The notes under the pieces: model-generated | Seen by the model: the letters and a program-made list of their open reading frames with translations, nothing else | The model's database searches: none | Told to the model about the DNA's origin: nothing | Assembly: GCA_001586965.3 (NCBI GenBank) | Contig: LUCW03002168.1 | Location: forward strand, 157,501 to 185,000 | Direction: 5' to 3' | From: Sphaeroforma sirkka | Taxonomy: Eukaryota > Opisthokonta > Ichthyosporea > Ichthyophonida | DNA length: 27,500 nt | Part shown: positions 1 to 10,181 of the stretch, piece by piece | How positions within the stretch are numbered: position 1 is the first letter of the stretch | Layout: every line of letters starts with the position of its first letter | Program-made: the position numbers and the translations under genes

Positions 1-980
1 GATCTTGTAAAAATCTTACTTGCATATTATAAGCAAAATTGTGAAAGCCACTGTCGTCGCATATTGTTCGTCGACAGGCGAGGCACAACGTAAGCACATT
101 CCTGTTCCCATTTGGATGAATATTGTTTTGCATGTCTATTCGATTCAAAGTCCGTGAGGGTCTAATAGCCTACTTGTAATTTATCGCTGTCACTGCTACT
201 CGACTGTGACACTAGAAAATTTTATGCATTTTTTTTTTCAGAATATAGCGTAGTGCAATGTAGTGAACGCGAACGTTTGAACGAGTGGTCTCAGTACTCT
301 CCGCATATACTTATCTGGTAAAACTGGAATATATCAGTGTTTTTACGTTGCGACCGTTGTACTTTTTATTCTTCTTCAGCATGCTGTCATTATTCCATTC
401 ATATCTGTATATGCCCACTACAGTTAGAGATAATCGGGTTTGGTTCGGTACGCCTATTGTACAGTACTGTCTACTGTGCGAAAGAATGAATAAAGAAACC
501 TGCGATATTTAAAAATAATCCAGGAAATGTCCACTATGAGTTGGTACCCGCTCAAAATATTCATTGCATGACAGGTTTTTCCTTTTGGTTAAGTATTGTC
601 GGTGTCGAAATCAACTGCAAAATACATGTAAAGGCTTCACTTGACATTCCTTCTCTAAACAAGTTTGGTTATTGTTCCCCGAAGCACCCTTCCGTGTGTG
701 CAGTATAATTGTTTGTCTTCCTCGATATTGTTTTATAGTTGTATATGTGTGTGTTACTTGTGCAAGAGGAAGCTATATACGTATTGATGGCGGGCAGTGT
801 ATCATCGATGTTCAGTTTTTGCTGGGTGGGGTTCACCAAAAGATTTATCCCCTAATAACATCCAAATTTTAGAGTTGTATATCTACGTAGCTATTAAATT
901 TAGCGGCTACGCCTAGTAAGTCGGAAAGAAAACTTGGCTGATGCTTCTAGATGTAAAGTTACTTATATCGACGAAATTTT
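1..980. other. AT-rich stretch without recognisable gene
   Basis: Open frames here are short (75 codons or fewer), often start only at non-ATG codons, and show no family motif. No RNA gene, clear repeat or regulatory element was seen. Confidence 0.5.
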
Positions 981-1300
981 TTTTTGACACCTTCAAGGCA
1001 AAATTTATCCGTGCCTGATAAAACTAGAATATCCCCATGCGTTTCACTGCTTTTGCTCATATGTGGATGGACTTCAAAAGAATTGTCATTCATGGGATCG
1101 TATAGGAGATGCACCTAAAATCAATATAGAAGATACACTATTTTTTACACCTTTAAGGCAGATTTTATTCGTGTCTGATAAAACAAGAATATCCCTGTAC
1201 CTTTCACTGCTTTCGCTGATTTGTGGATGGACTTTTAAAGAATAGTGGCGTTCATGGGATCATATAAGAGATGCACCTAAAATCAATATATGAGATGCAC
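981..1300. repeat. Two-unit tandem duplication, period 160 bases
   Basis: The unit at 981-1140 is repeated at 1141-1300. Landmarks recur exactly 160 bases apart, for example CTTCAAGGCA at 991 and CTTTAAGGCA at 1151. Both units later contain TGTGGATGGACTT, the string TTCATGGGATC and GAGATGCACCTAAAATCAAT. The copies differ mostly by scattered substitutions, so the duplication is old. No coding function is evident. It could be part of a longer satellite or a transposon-internal repeat. Confidence 0.85.
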
Positions 1301-2189
1301 TACAGATATAGGTAGATACGTTTGTGAACTGATTAGTGGTACGCTTATTGAACTGCCTATTGTGTGCAAATGAGATACTTGAACAGCTTGCCAATGTCAA
1401 TAATGATCCGTCAAACTGGAGTACTTGGACAGTCCTTCGCAACACTTTAAATACTTTCTCGATGTAGTATCTGTCTGTGAGATTGTCATGTAATTGTCGG
1501 TCTAAAATTTATTACGGAGCATACTAAGGATTGCCAACACTCATTGTCTATCAATTTAAGTACGAGGCTATACACGATACGAAATATACTCGCTCCCTGT
1601 GTGCACTTCCATTATCTGTCATCACTATTATCTATATTCGTATGTGTGTATTTTGTGTGCAAGAGTAATATTTAGATGTATACATGATGCCTGGCGGTGT
1701 GTGTGCATTTCTATGTAGTTGTAGGGAGTCCAACTTGTTGTTAGAAGGTATAGATGTAGTTGGGATAGATAGGCCTATATTTGTAATTAATAGTTATCCA
1801 TTAAGTTGTGACCTTTGAATTTATATACATCAGAGACCTGATACTCACACTTGATCTGTTCAAAAAAACACGTACAGTCGAAAATATGTCCAATCCGAGA
1901 TTGGCACCGTCACACATTCAACCGAACGTGGCGGTAGCAGATATCAATTGCCAATCTCGTTTTAAAATATACTGTACCCAAAATATGCTTCCTTTTTGGT
2001 AGGCTCGTGTGATTCCCAGTCTTATATCTAAATCAAATAACTTTTCTGTATATTACATCCATGTCCTTCTCTCATCAGATTGCTGTTAACCGATGATTCC
2101 CAGGAATACAACATAGTAAATACCCTACAGGTTTAATTAAGTTGACAAACCGACGCTTATAATTGTGTATCTACTTGGCTATCGAGTTT
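1301..2189. other. Intergenic, nothing recognised
   Basis: Only short open frames without motifs. The stretch is AT-rich and shows no strong repeat by eye. Confidence 0.45.
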
Positions 2190-3208
2190 CGCGTCAAAAT
2201 ACATTTGCCTTTTAATTGACTGAACTAGGTCAAATTTAGTCAGAGGTTTCTATGTTGAAGCTTCATGAATGCGCGATTATTGCAAGCGTGCGACACTTTT
2301 TTTATTGTGCTTGAACTTCATTTCTCTGTAGCGCAAGCTTATCCTTTAGTTGACAGAACTAGATTAAAGTCTGTGATTTTTAAAAACGTGCGATACCCCT
2401 AGTTTTGCTTAAATGTCTTTCAACTGTAGTGTATATTTGTCCTCTGTCAACAGTACGTAACATATACGACGGTGTTTATTATAACGACAGTTATTAGCTA
2501 ATTTTGTTATTCCGGGAATCACGATCTAGGTATTCTGTATCCATCGCCGTGAAATAACACACCGTATGTCTTCCATCGTTGCATCACTCGTCCCGAGCTT
2601 CTCGCGGCAGTTTGACAGTCTCAACTGCCCTTAAATTTTCCCAGAACCTCCAACGAATATGAAGCCTGATGTACATGTAGATATATAAAACTTTATCTAA
2701 ATTGAAATAAATAATGTTATCCCTATTTATACAAGTCTCTATTCCGAGTTTGCTTAAACGGCCGCTCTCAAACATTGCAACTTGGTAGTCATATTACTAC
2801 ATGGATTGATTGCTGGGCTTCCTTGGCCCAAATTCATTTTTGTCCTCGAAGCGTCGTTATACTTTAAACAGAGAAGTCAATATTACAAGCGTGCGTCATT
2901 TTTTTCTACTGTCCTCGAATAGCTTTTATCTGTAGTGTAAGCTTATCCTTATTAATTGACTGAACCAAATGAGACTTGGCCAGAGGTTTTTTAAACGTGT
3001 GTGACACACTTTTGCTGTGCTTGAATAACTTTTAACTGTAGTGTAAGTTTTCTTTTGTCAACAGCGCGTAACAGATTCCACGAAGTTTATAATAACGACA
3101 GATATCAACTGTCTAGTGTTCTTCGTTACTATCTGGGATCATCATTATATTTGTTTAAGTCTCTATTCCAAGTTTGCTTTATTGCGCACTCGCAAACATC
3201 GTAACTTA
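2190..3208. repeat. Array of diverged direct repeats, partly duplicated as a block
   Basis: A short unit recurs near 2277, 2382, 2885 and 2993. It has the form AAGCGTGCGACAC, a T-rich run, then a CTTGAATA-like string, CTGTAGTGTAAG and a TTGACTGAACTA-like tail. The block holding the first two units, followed by GTCAACAGTACGTAAC and ATAACGACAG, recurs near 3058-3105. It ends in AGTCTCTATTCCGAGTTTGC at about 2734, matched near 3158. The first block has roughly 180 extra bases (about 2527-2710) relative to the second, suggesting an insertion into one copy. No protein-coding meaning is visible. Confidence 0.75.
2525..2745 (-). repeat. Dispersed repeat R1, copy 1 (inverted copy at 20075-20300)
   Basis: The reverse complement of this segment matches 20075-20300 over about 220 bases. 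Shared strings include ATCAGGCTTCATATTCGTTG and CTGCCGCGAGAAGCTCGGG, then GAGTGATGCAACGATGGA. It lies inside the first block of the 2190-3208 array and largely coincides with the sequence missing from the second block, so it may be a mobile insertion. Read on the minus strand it contains an ATG followed by MEDIRCVISRRWIQNT and a stop. Confidence 0.8.
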
Positions 3209-4192
3209 TTATTTTCTTTTTACGCGCATGTGGACGTAATAACTTAAGCGATACGTCATACTTTGAGCAATTTCATACTTCATGCATTACGGCAGTAAAT
3301 TATTTGACTAATCATTTTAAGTGCAAACACGATCAATTATTTTTTTATCATATATCGATAACATAGAATGATTTTGACTGAATTTAGGTTAAAAAATTGT
3401 TTATCTGATTTGGAATTCTAGGTATACGCGTATTTCTCTCACCCTCAGGCACTAGCACGCTGAGTCTTTTTGTTTTGATATGGAGGGCAGCTAATGCCTG
3501 CACGCTATACAATTTTGTCGCAAGTCTTTCTGCGAAATATTATGGTCGTGACAAAAAATCTTTGATGTTCTTTTAGTTTGAAGTTTTCAGTTTTGTCACA
3601 TTGATGTGGAGTGCAACTAAAATTTTCACGCTATATATTTATGCGCAATACTACCGCCTTGATTGTTTAGAAGTTTTGCTTGATACGATACTTAATGAAT
3701 ACATCGCCAGGACACAAAATTACCGGAAGTTTAATGCATTTGATATCTCATCCATTTCGCTCCATTAAAGAACCCAGTCTATGTATTGTATTAGACGTAC
3801 ATGGTCGATGTAAAGATTCAATATGGACATAATACATAAAGTAAAATTACAAATCGCCACCTGGCATCTGTCCTATATCAAGATCCCGCAATGGTACACA
3901 AAGTGGGCCGGGAAAGGTCAATGACAACTCCGTACACCACCACTTGTAGTTGTGTTACCAGATCAAGAACAACCCTGTTTGTGAACCATTTAGGTATTGT
4001 TTTAAGTGTGATAAAGACTTCGAGATCTGCACATCCGTTTGTATCGATATCGTCTAATGTCTTCTTTCATTGACAGTGTGCTTACTCTTCACCACGCACA
4101 GCTGCCAACCATCGACACCTTGTCGCGAAAAATAAAACACAGATAGCCATGGTGCATCGCTGGGCTCATCGGTACATCAGCTGGCGTGAGAG
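3209..4192. other. Intergenic, nothing recognised
   Basis: No open frame with recognisable motifs. A 60-codon frame at 3891-4073 has no recognisable domain and is probably fortuitous. Confidence 0.45.
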
Positions 4193-4507
4193 CTACGAAC
4201 TCCAATATATTTTTGTCTTTTTGTACATTTTTGAGAAAATACAATCTGGAACTACATCACAAGCCAATATGACTACGACATATGCCAGTTGAAAGTATCG
4301 AGAATTTTTCTACGGACAGTTGCCTAGTTATCACAATTATTTATTACACACACTTTCACTCTCTGCTTCCTCGCCGCAAGTAGTGTTGTTTGTTTGCATC
4401 TAAGAACTCCAAGATCTTTTTGTCATTTTGGACATTTTTGAGAAATTCCAATCTGTTACACACACTTTCATTCTCTGCTTTCTCGTCGCAAGTAGTGCTG
4501 TTTGTTG
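4193..4507. repeat. Interleaved short direct repeats
   Basis: Two repeat pairs are visible. CTACGAACTCCAATAT with TTTTTGTC and ACATTTTTGAGAAA at 4193-4250 matches 4402-4455. TACACACACTTTCACTCTCT with CAAGTAGTGTTGTTTGTT at 4346-4395 matches 4455-4507. Both pairs have about 10 percent substitutions. The arrangement looks like a tandem duplication of a unit of about 110-210 bases with later deletion. No coding function is seen. Confidence 0.75.
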
Positions 4508-6353
4508 GCAAATTCAACAATGAGGGGAAATATTAAACTATGAACACCGTTTCGCCTGTATAAACATTATTAATGCTTACTTCTTTCCTTCCGGTGAAGA
4601 GGGAACATTTGAATTCCTTGATCTAGTTCATTTGCGTACTTAAGTACAGCAATCGTGGTGCTATAAAAAGGCTTGACACAGTGCATTAAAATTCTAGCTC
4701 ATTTGTATACTATAGCATATCAATTTTCATGATGACCGCGATGAGCCTTGACATAGTGCTTCATAAACTATACATAGTGAGTTTTGGCCTTCATCCCCCA
4801 CGTTTATATGACTTTCATAGATATAGAGCTAAGCTCAACTCACAGGGTGTCAATAAATTTAATATTATGATTCTAGGACCCCTATTTACTACTGAGTTTG
4901 ATCAACTGATACTGCTCTGACAGGTGTATACGTTATAGCGTAAACATCAATTCTACTAGGTAAGCCACACGGAGTATGTTCATTGAAGTATCATTTCGCT
5001 ACTTTTGTACAAGTGACGGACCGAGAGTAGTGGCCACCGAGAATGATCCGCGCAACAACGTGCAGTGTAGGCTTCAGGAGAGCCATTGCGAACATGATAC
5101 TTCTAAACCCCGATGGACGTTTTTCTTGAAATTCACAGTGCTTCTTGATTTAGTCTGCATCTATATTTAGAGTGTTGCAAGCGGAATTTGTAATGCGAAT
5201 GATGAGCGCACATGAAGTTATTTTTATACGGAGTTGGGAGTCTTTTCGAAGCTGGAGGTCTGGACAAAGTATTTATGAACCTAATATGCTCGATCTAAAG
5301 TGATATAATTTCCAACACGCACCTTTCGTTGACCGTGAGAGCTGGCTTCCCAGAGGAATGCCATTTGAACACATACGTAGAATGCGTGCAAGCAAGTAGG
5401 TTTATCGCGAAGAAAATGGTGTATCTCTTTAAACCACATCATTCATATTGGTCTAAGTCTCCGGCAAACCCTGTTTTATTCGTTGGCTTGATAAATCAAT
5501 GCACTTATTCTACTGGCTTAATTTACGCTTCATTGATATGTGTCACTGACCAGTTCAACTGATCGAGTATCAAGACACATTATGTTTTGGTTGCATTGTG
5601 TTGCGCATTCTGACTTTTTATGTGCAGTATCTCATCATGCCAGACTCCCTAATACGATTTCATGATATGATACGCAAGCACATTCACACCGGTACTGGTC
5701 TTCGGAGGTCTATCAGGCATACTTTAACGCATCTTCTGTCAGGTGTATTGAGTATGAGCGCGTCCTGTTTCCAGGTTCGCGATAGGGTTTTAGGTGCTTC
5801 ATAATATTGAGTTCCGGTGAGAGTCAATGAAGATCGCGCCATGTAAAGCGATTTAGATGTCGTCGTGGCGTTTAGATTGCATACAAACGTATTGAAAACT
5901 GTGTGTTGATCATTCAAACCGAGCTACTAATGTGGCATCGGAGCCCAGATATATGAGGTCTTAATACTTCGCTTAATTATTTCTGGTACAAATCAATGGT
6001 GATTCCACACGAGAACCCAAAAAATTGGTGCTCAAGTTTTGAAAATAGCGAACCACTCTCTCAGTTCTGTGAAATACGCACGCACCACGACAAATTGAGC
6101 GACTACGGGATATGACCAACTTGATGGTGAATCAATAAAAGCAGTGTCAAATTTGAGTTTACCATTATTTTGGTGATATCAATTAAAGGCCTGGTGGAAG
6201 ACCATGAAATATTTTACCTTGTTACTAGCCCATTCATGTGTCTTGCTTTGCCTTTACAGGGCAGTAGTAAACCCGTCAAAATATATTCAAACCCGATTAA
6301 TTTATAAAAAGGGGTTGTGGCGCAGGTCGGGGCATCAATATATTGTGCACACA
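4508..6353. other. Gene-poor stretch with short unassigned frames
   Basis: Frames at 4729-4920, 4976-5170, 5329-5562, 5598-5804 and 5684-5917 (minus) are 63-77 codons long. Several start only at TTG or GTG, and none shows a domain, splice structure or composition that marks it as a gene. Confidence 0.4.
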
Positions 6354-6488
6354 TTCGTCCCCCAATGAGGGGCGAATTTGTCTGTTTGTGTCAGACCTAC
6401 AGAGACTGGCATTTTTTTACGCCAATCTCCTAATCAAAGCTGATAGGAAATACTTTTAGACCGTATTACGCTGAACCCCATCAGCTTT
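6354..6488. repeat. Cluster of four short inverted repeats (hairpins)
   Basis: Four potential stem-loops follow one another. TTCGTCCCCC pairs with GGGGCGAA (6354-6376, one bulge). GTCTG pairs with CAGAC around a 7-base loop (6380-6396). AGAGACTGGC pairs with GCCAATCTCC across an ATTTTTTTAC loop (6401-6430, 8 of 10 paired). AAAGCTGAT (6436-6444) is a perfect 9-base complement of ATCAGCTTT (6480-6488). They could be a structured RNA, a MITE remnant or chance. I recognise no RNA family. Confidence 0.5.
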
Positions 6489-6792
6489 CAGAGCTGAATT
6501 TAACTGCGCAAGGAAATTATAGTAGCACTCGAAAGCCACAATGTTAATTTAGTTATTCACCCTAAATCGTAACCGTTGTCGACTTCAAATGAATATAAAA
6601 ACTTCTTTTGACCAATTTTGCCTGGTCGTTCGCGTGTACCCAAGAATGGTACGGATATTTATTCTTACGCCACCTACCGGTATCGTTTCTCACCATATGG
6701 AAACCGACGTGTCGTCAGCTGCCGTGGTGATGCGTTTCAACAATGCAAACGAAAATTGACATTTAGTTGTAGTGTTTGTACTTTTGACTTCA

Positions 6793-7086
6793 TCAACTTA
6801 ACAATTTTTTTGGACTCTGTGTGAGTAAGCTATGAAACCGGCTGTGTAGCACAGGCAGCAAGGGCGGTGTAGATGTTTGTACGCTGGGTACGCCCAATGT
6901 ACAGGAAATGTCTTTGTCCGACGAGCTATAGAAAATATACTTACTGTAGGCAGCGCATAGATGATTCAACTTCGGCAATTTGTGAAGTAGGGTATGACCT
7001 TTACTGTCTATTTCCAAGTATGCCGCCGATGTTATCACAACTGATAGTGAAATTATAGTTGTTAGGCAATATCTTATTGCCGACAT
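6793..7086 (-). CDS. Possible small secreted protein, unassigned
   Basis: This 97-codon frame begins with an ATG at 7086. The N-terminus MSAIRYCLTTIISLSVVITSAA looks like a signal peptide: a basic residue, a hydrophobic core, then small residues before a polar segment starting YLEID. The mature part of about 75 residues has two Cys and many Ser, Leu and Lys, with no recognised domain. A plus-strand frame at 6873-7058 overlaps most of it. No TATA box, intron or polyadenylation site was tied to it. In AT-rich DNA a hydrophobic start can arise by chance, so this is only a candidate. Confidence 0.22.
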   Translation of the reverse strand: MSAIRYCLTTIISLSVVITSAAYLEIDSKGHTLLHKLPKLNHLCAAYSKYIFYSSSDKDISCTLGVPSVQTSTPPLLPVLHSRFHSLLTQSPKKLLS

Positions 7087-7937
7087 GATACCGAGATTAA
7101 AATTTTGACTATTTAGCTAGACCTCCTTCTTATTTATACCAATGTAGGGCTACAGCCGACTCGTTGGTACTTGTACTTTATTTAGACAAACTGTCTATGT
7201 ATAGTGGTGTGACTTTTAGAGTAGCGCGAACAGTAATTTTGGTCATTGTATTACACGATTGGGCATGCTTATTATACGAAAAACATCACTGAACTCGTAC
7301 TCTTTGCGGAATATTCGATCGCTATACGCAAATATTTAATCGTCAGCAACTTTGATTCTGTACCGTACCCGCGATCCGTTCAAGGGAAAAAAAAATACTC
7401 CCGCTTTAACCAGGCTCTCTATTTAATTTTGCTTCTCCCCATGCGTATTCTTATAGTGGAAGCGAAATAAATGCACTTGGACCAGGTATCTCAAATTGTT
7501 GAGTAGGGGTCATTATGGGTGTATTACAGAATATTAGTATTTCTGCAATTGCTAAAATATTTGAGATACATCTTTTTGGCGACATGGTAATCATGTAGTC
7601 ATATTGTGTTCATGGCCCTAACTCAAACAAATCCGAGACACTGACAGACTCGCAGGGCATAGTTGTACAGTGCGATCGTATACTAATAGATCATGGAGAG
7701 GATCAGATGTTCTATTCTTATCTTTGTAGCTTGCAAACTTATGCTGGTCAAAATACGAGGTGATTAATTCGATTTGTTCCAACAAACAATCGAATACGAC
7801 AATCAGGGAGTACTAAACTTGGTAGTCGAATGTTTTGATCGATTTATTGATGCCATGAAAAACCTGCTGAGCTCTCCCAGGGTTCAAATCGTAGCGAAAG
7901 ACTGTGTATCTTTTCTGGCATCGATATGATGAAGTAG
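7087..7937. other. Intergenic, nothing recognised
   Basis: The only sizeable frame is 7246-7470, which starts at a non-ATG codon and has no motif. The stretch ends at the left terminus of element B. Confidence 0.4.
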
Positions 7938-7984
7938 TAATGCACCTACTAATATTAATATTTTTTTTATCGGTTGGGGACAAG
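7938..7984 (+). repeat. Left terminal inverted repeat of element B
   Basis: The outer box TAATGCACCTA and inner box GGGGACAAG start 38 bases apart with an AT-rich spacer. It matches the right end at 12513-12561 in inverted orientation and resembles both ends of element A. The nuclease ATG lies about 114 bases inside, comparable with the nuclease-side end of A. Confidence 0.75.
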
Positions 7985-8097
7985 TCGTTGTTCTACCCTA
8001 GACCGTATCAAAATATATATAGAGCGTATGTATAGTTAATATTCTACCCGCGCTTACATCATTTCTTCGCCTCTAGTACATGCTACAATAGTGCAAA

Positions 8098-10136
8098 ATG
8101 GATGTCACTAGATTCCTAGAGTATTAAGCGGTCGATGGCTTGTCTATTGCAAAACAGAAGACAGCTTACACACATATATATCGACTGGGGTCACTTGTAG
8201 AAAACAAACACTATTTTACTGATGCATCATCACTGTTACATTTTGCGTTGACACGCTGCATACGTAATAGTTTACTAAATGCATATGAGCTTGCTTGCTG
8301 GTGGAATACACAAGCATAGCAATAGTGGAATAAGTAAAACTCTAACACCCGAGATATTGAAGACATGTAAACTGTGCGCTATTACCTGTACGAATATCCT
8401 TGGATATACACGCATCTTCTCTTAGATGGAAATGTGCCGCTGGATAAAGCAAATGAACAAGATGAATGTTTAAGAGATGAACACCTTAGAAGCCATGTAA
8501 AGCTTACAGTGACTTTCTAAAACTATAGAAGAAAGGAACAGTTGCTACAAAGAAAGGTATTAAATTTTTGAATGGTGCGTGTATTACAACTTGGGACTAA
8601 ACTAAGGGTTGCAATCGGTGTTTGTAAAACATTGAATTGGGTTGCACCGTACGAAGCAGATGCACAGCTCGTATGTATTTATCGAGAATCAGAGGTGAAC
8701 AGTTTTGTTGCAGCTGTCGACTCCAATTTTTCTGTGTACGAAGGTCGTGTACATATTTGTTTCTCACTAGTCACTGAGACCGCAAAAGATACACCGTCAT
8801 CATTCAAGGTGCCCATGCTAACTGATGAACAGCGAAATATATTTTTAGAGTAAAAAGGATTGTCTGATACATCATTTATGGCGCGTGCGCCACTTGCATA
8901 GTACTAGAGGACCGTTGCATAGATTGAGAATTGACACTGCGGTGGAGATTGTGAAATTGCATCGTGATGAGTATGGCACGGCAACTCAGAATGGGGATAT
9001 TCTAGTAGTGTTGCTCGTTCGAGCCTAGGCGACATTGAACTCGAGAAGTGCGGGTACCCTGTCATGCAGGCATTGGGTGCATATAGATACGCATGAGTAT
9101 TCGTCAAGGTAGGAACCATTTTCAGATCACTAGTATGTGATGGTGAGTCTCCTGATACGGACGTCAATATATCTGTTGCCAAGATAGTTCAGCTATTGCA
9201 TATTGTTCAGGAGAGATTAAACCCTTCACTTATACTATTGTCCTTTATGGTACATGCCCATTTCCAGAAAGCGTTAAAAAAACACAAACACCAATAGAAA
9301 AGAACAGATGACATTCCAAATACACAAAAGAATGTCATGCTTGATTATTTAGATATTCCCACTTACGAAAAGGGTCAGAATCGTACTAAATACTGATAAA
9401 AACTATACTACCCAAGGATGCTAAAAATGCTTGTAAATACAAATGGATGGATATCACAGTATTGGCTGTATGCGCTCAAGCAGCCGGCGATGTGACAGCT
9501 ACAGCACGCGTGCCTCGTTCTCAAAATACAACTCTGATGGAAGCGTACGCAATATTAAAAACCGGTGAGGACAAGCAAGTTTGTAGATGGAAAGGATACT
9601 GAATTTATCAGTTAGATTTGGAAGGGAGCGTGTACACGGGGCGGCACTGGTATGAATCGCGACTCAGCAAGCTGCATGGACACGTGTGAAGGAAATGAAG
9701 CGCTTATAATTCGATCCTAAGGTGCAGCATAGACCATGCCCCAAAAAGGGTCATCCAGAAATCGAGCTGTGCACAAAAAAATTGTGTAAGTGGATAGTGC
9801 CAACCGGTATTTTGGCTGAAGATATTTGTACGGCACCCACACTCCTTGTGATTGAAGCCTCTCACACTACCGCATAGGGATAATATTATATATTTTCGCA
9901 TAGCGCCAAGAAAATCCAATCGCGTAAGTAAAGTCTTGCATATATCTTCGCAAATAAAGTAAGTTCGGGATAGCCTAAAGCCAAAACAACCACGCCGTGT
10001 ACGCCTAGAACCATTGTCTACTGTAAGAACACAGATGCTACTATTCACTAACACGACAGCCGAGTTTTGGAATGCAGGTACGAGGCATTGCGTATCGATT
10101 CCCGATGTGACTGCATTTTTCTCTCTTGATCAATAG
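8098..10136 (+). pseudogene. XPG/FEN1/EXO1-like flap nuclease of element B, degraded
   Basis: Reading begins MDVTRFLEY at an ATG (8098). An XPG N-terminal region follows with TDASSLLHFAL (metal-binding Asp) and LLDGNVPLDKA (the DG..P.KA motif, second Asp), roughly 8098-8500. The XPG-I region at 8572-8853 has APYEADAQL intact, but the DSD motif reads VDSNF, so its second Asp is lost. The helix-hairpin-helix part near 9050-9300 is barely recognisable. A C-terminal region follows with PEIELCTKKLCKW (9752-9793) and FTNTTAEFW (10044-10070), ending at TAG 10134-10136. Stops (for example the TAA after FLEY) and frameshifts break it. It is collinear with 19857-17844 on minus, including the segment FKVPMLTDEQRNIF. 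By family it would cut flap or branched DNA; its role in transposition is unknown. Confidence 0.85.
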
Positions 10137-10181
10137 AATATTTTCATATTGATAACGGTGTACACTTTTGTAATACAAAAA

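Noticed and set aside
7880..7895. GGGTTCAAATC resembles a tRNA B box
   Set aside because: No A box or acceptor stem at the required upstream distance.
8904..9182. 92-codon minus-strand open frame
   Set aside because: Antisense to the degraded nuclease of element B; the plus strand reads XPG-like remnants here.
9704..10054. 116-codon minus-strand open frame
   Set aside because: It is antisense to the C-terminal region of the element B nuclease, which is supported by homology to element A; it also has no motif.
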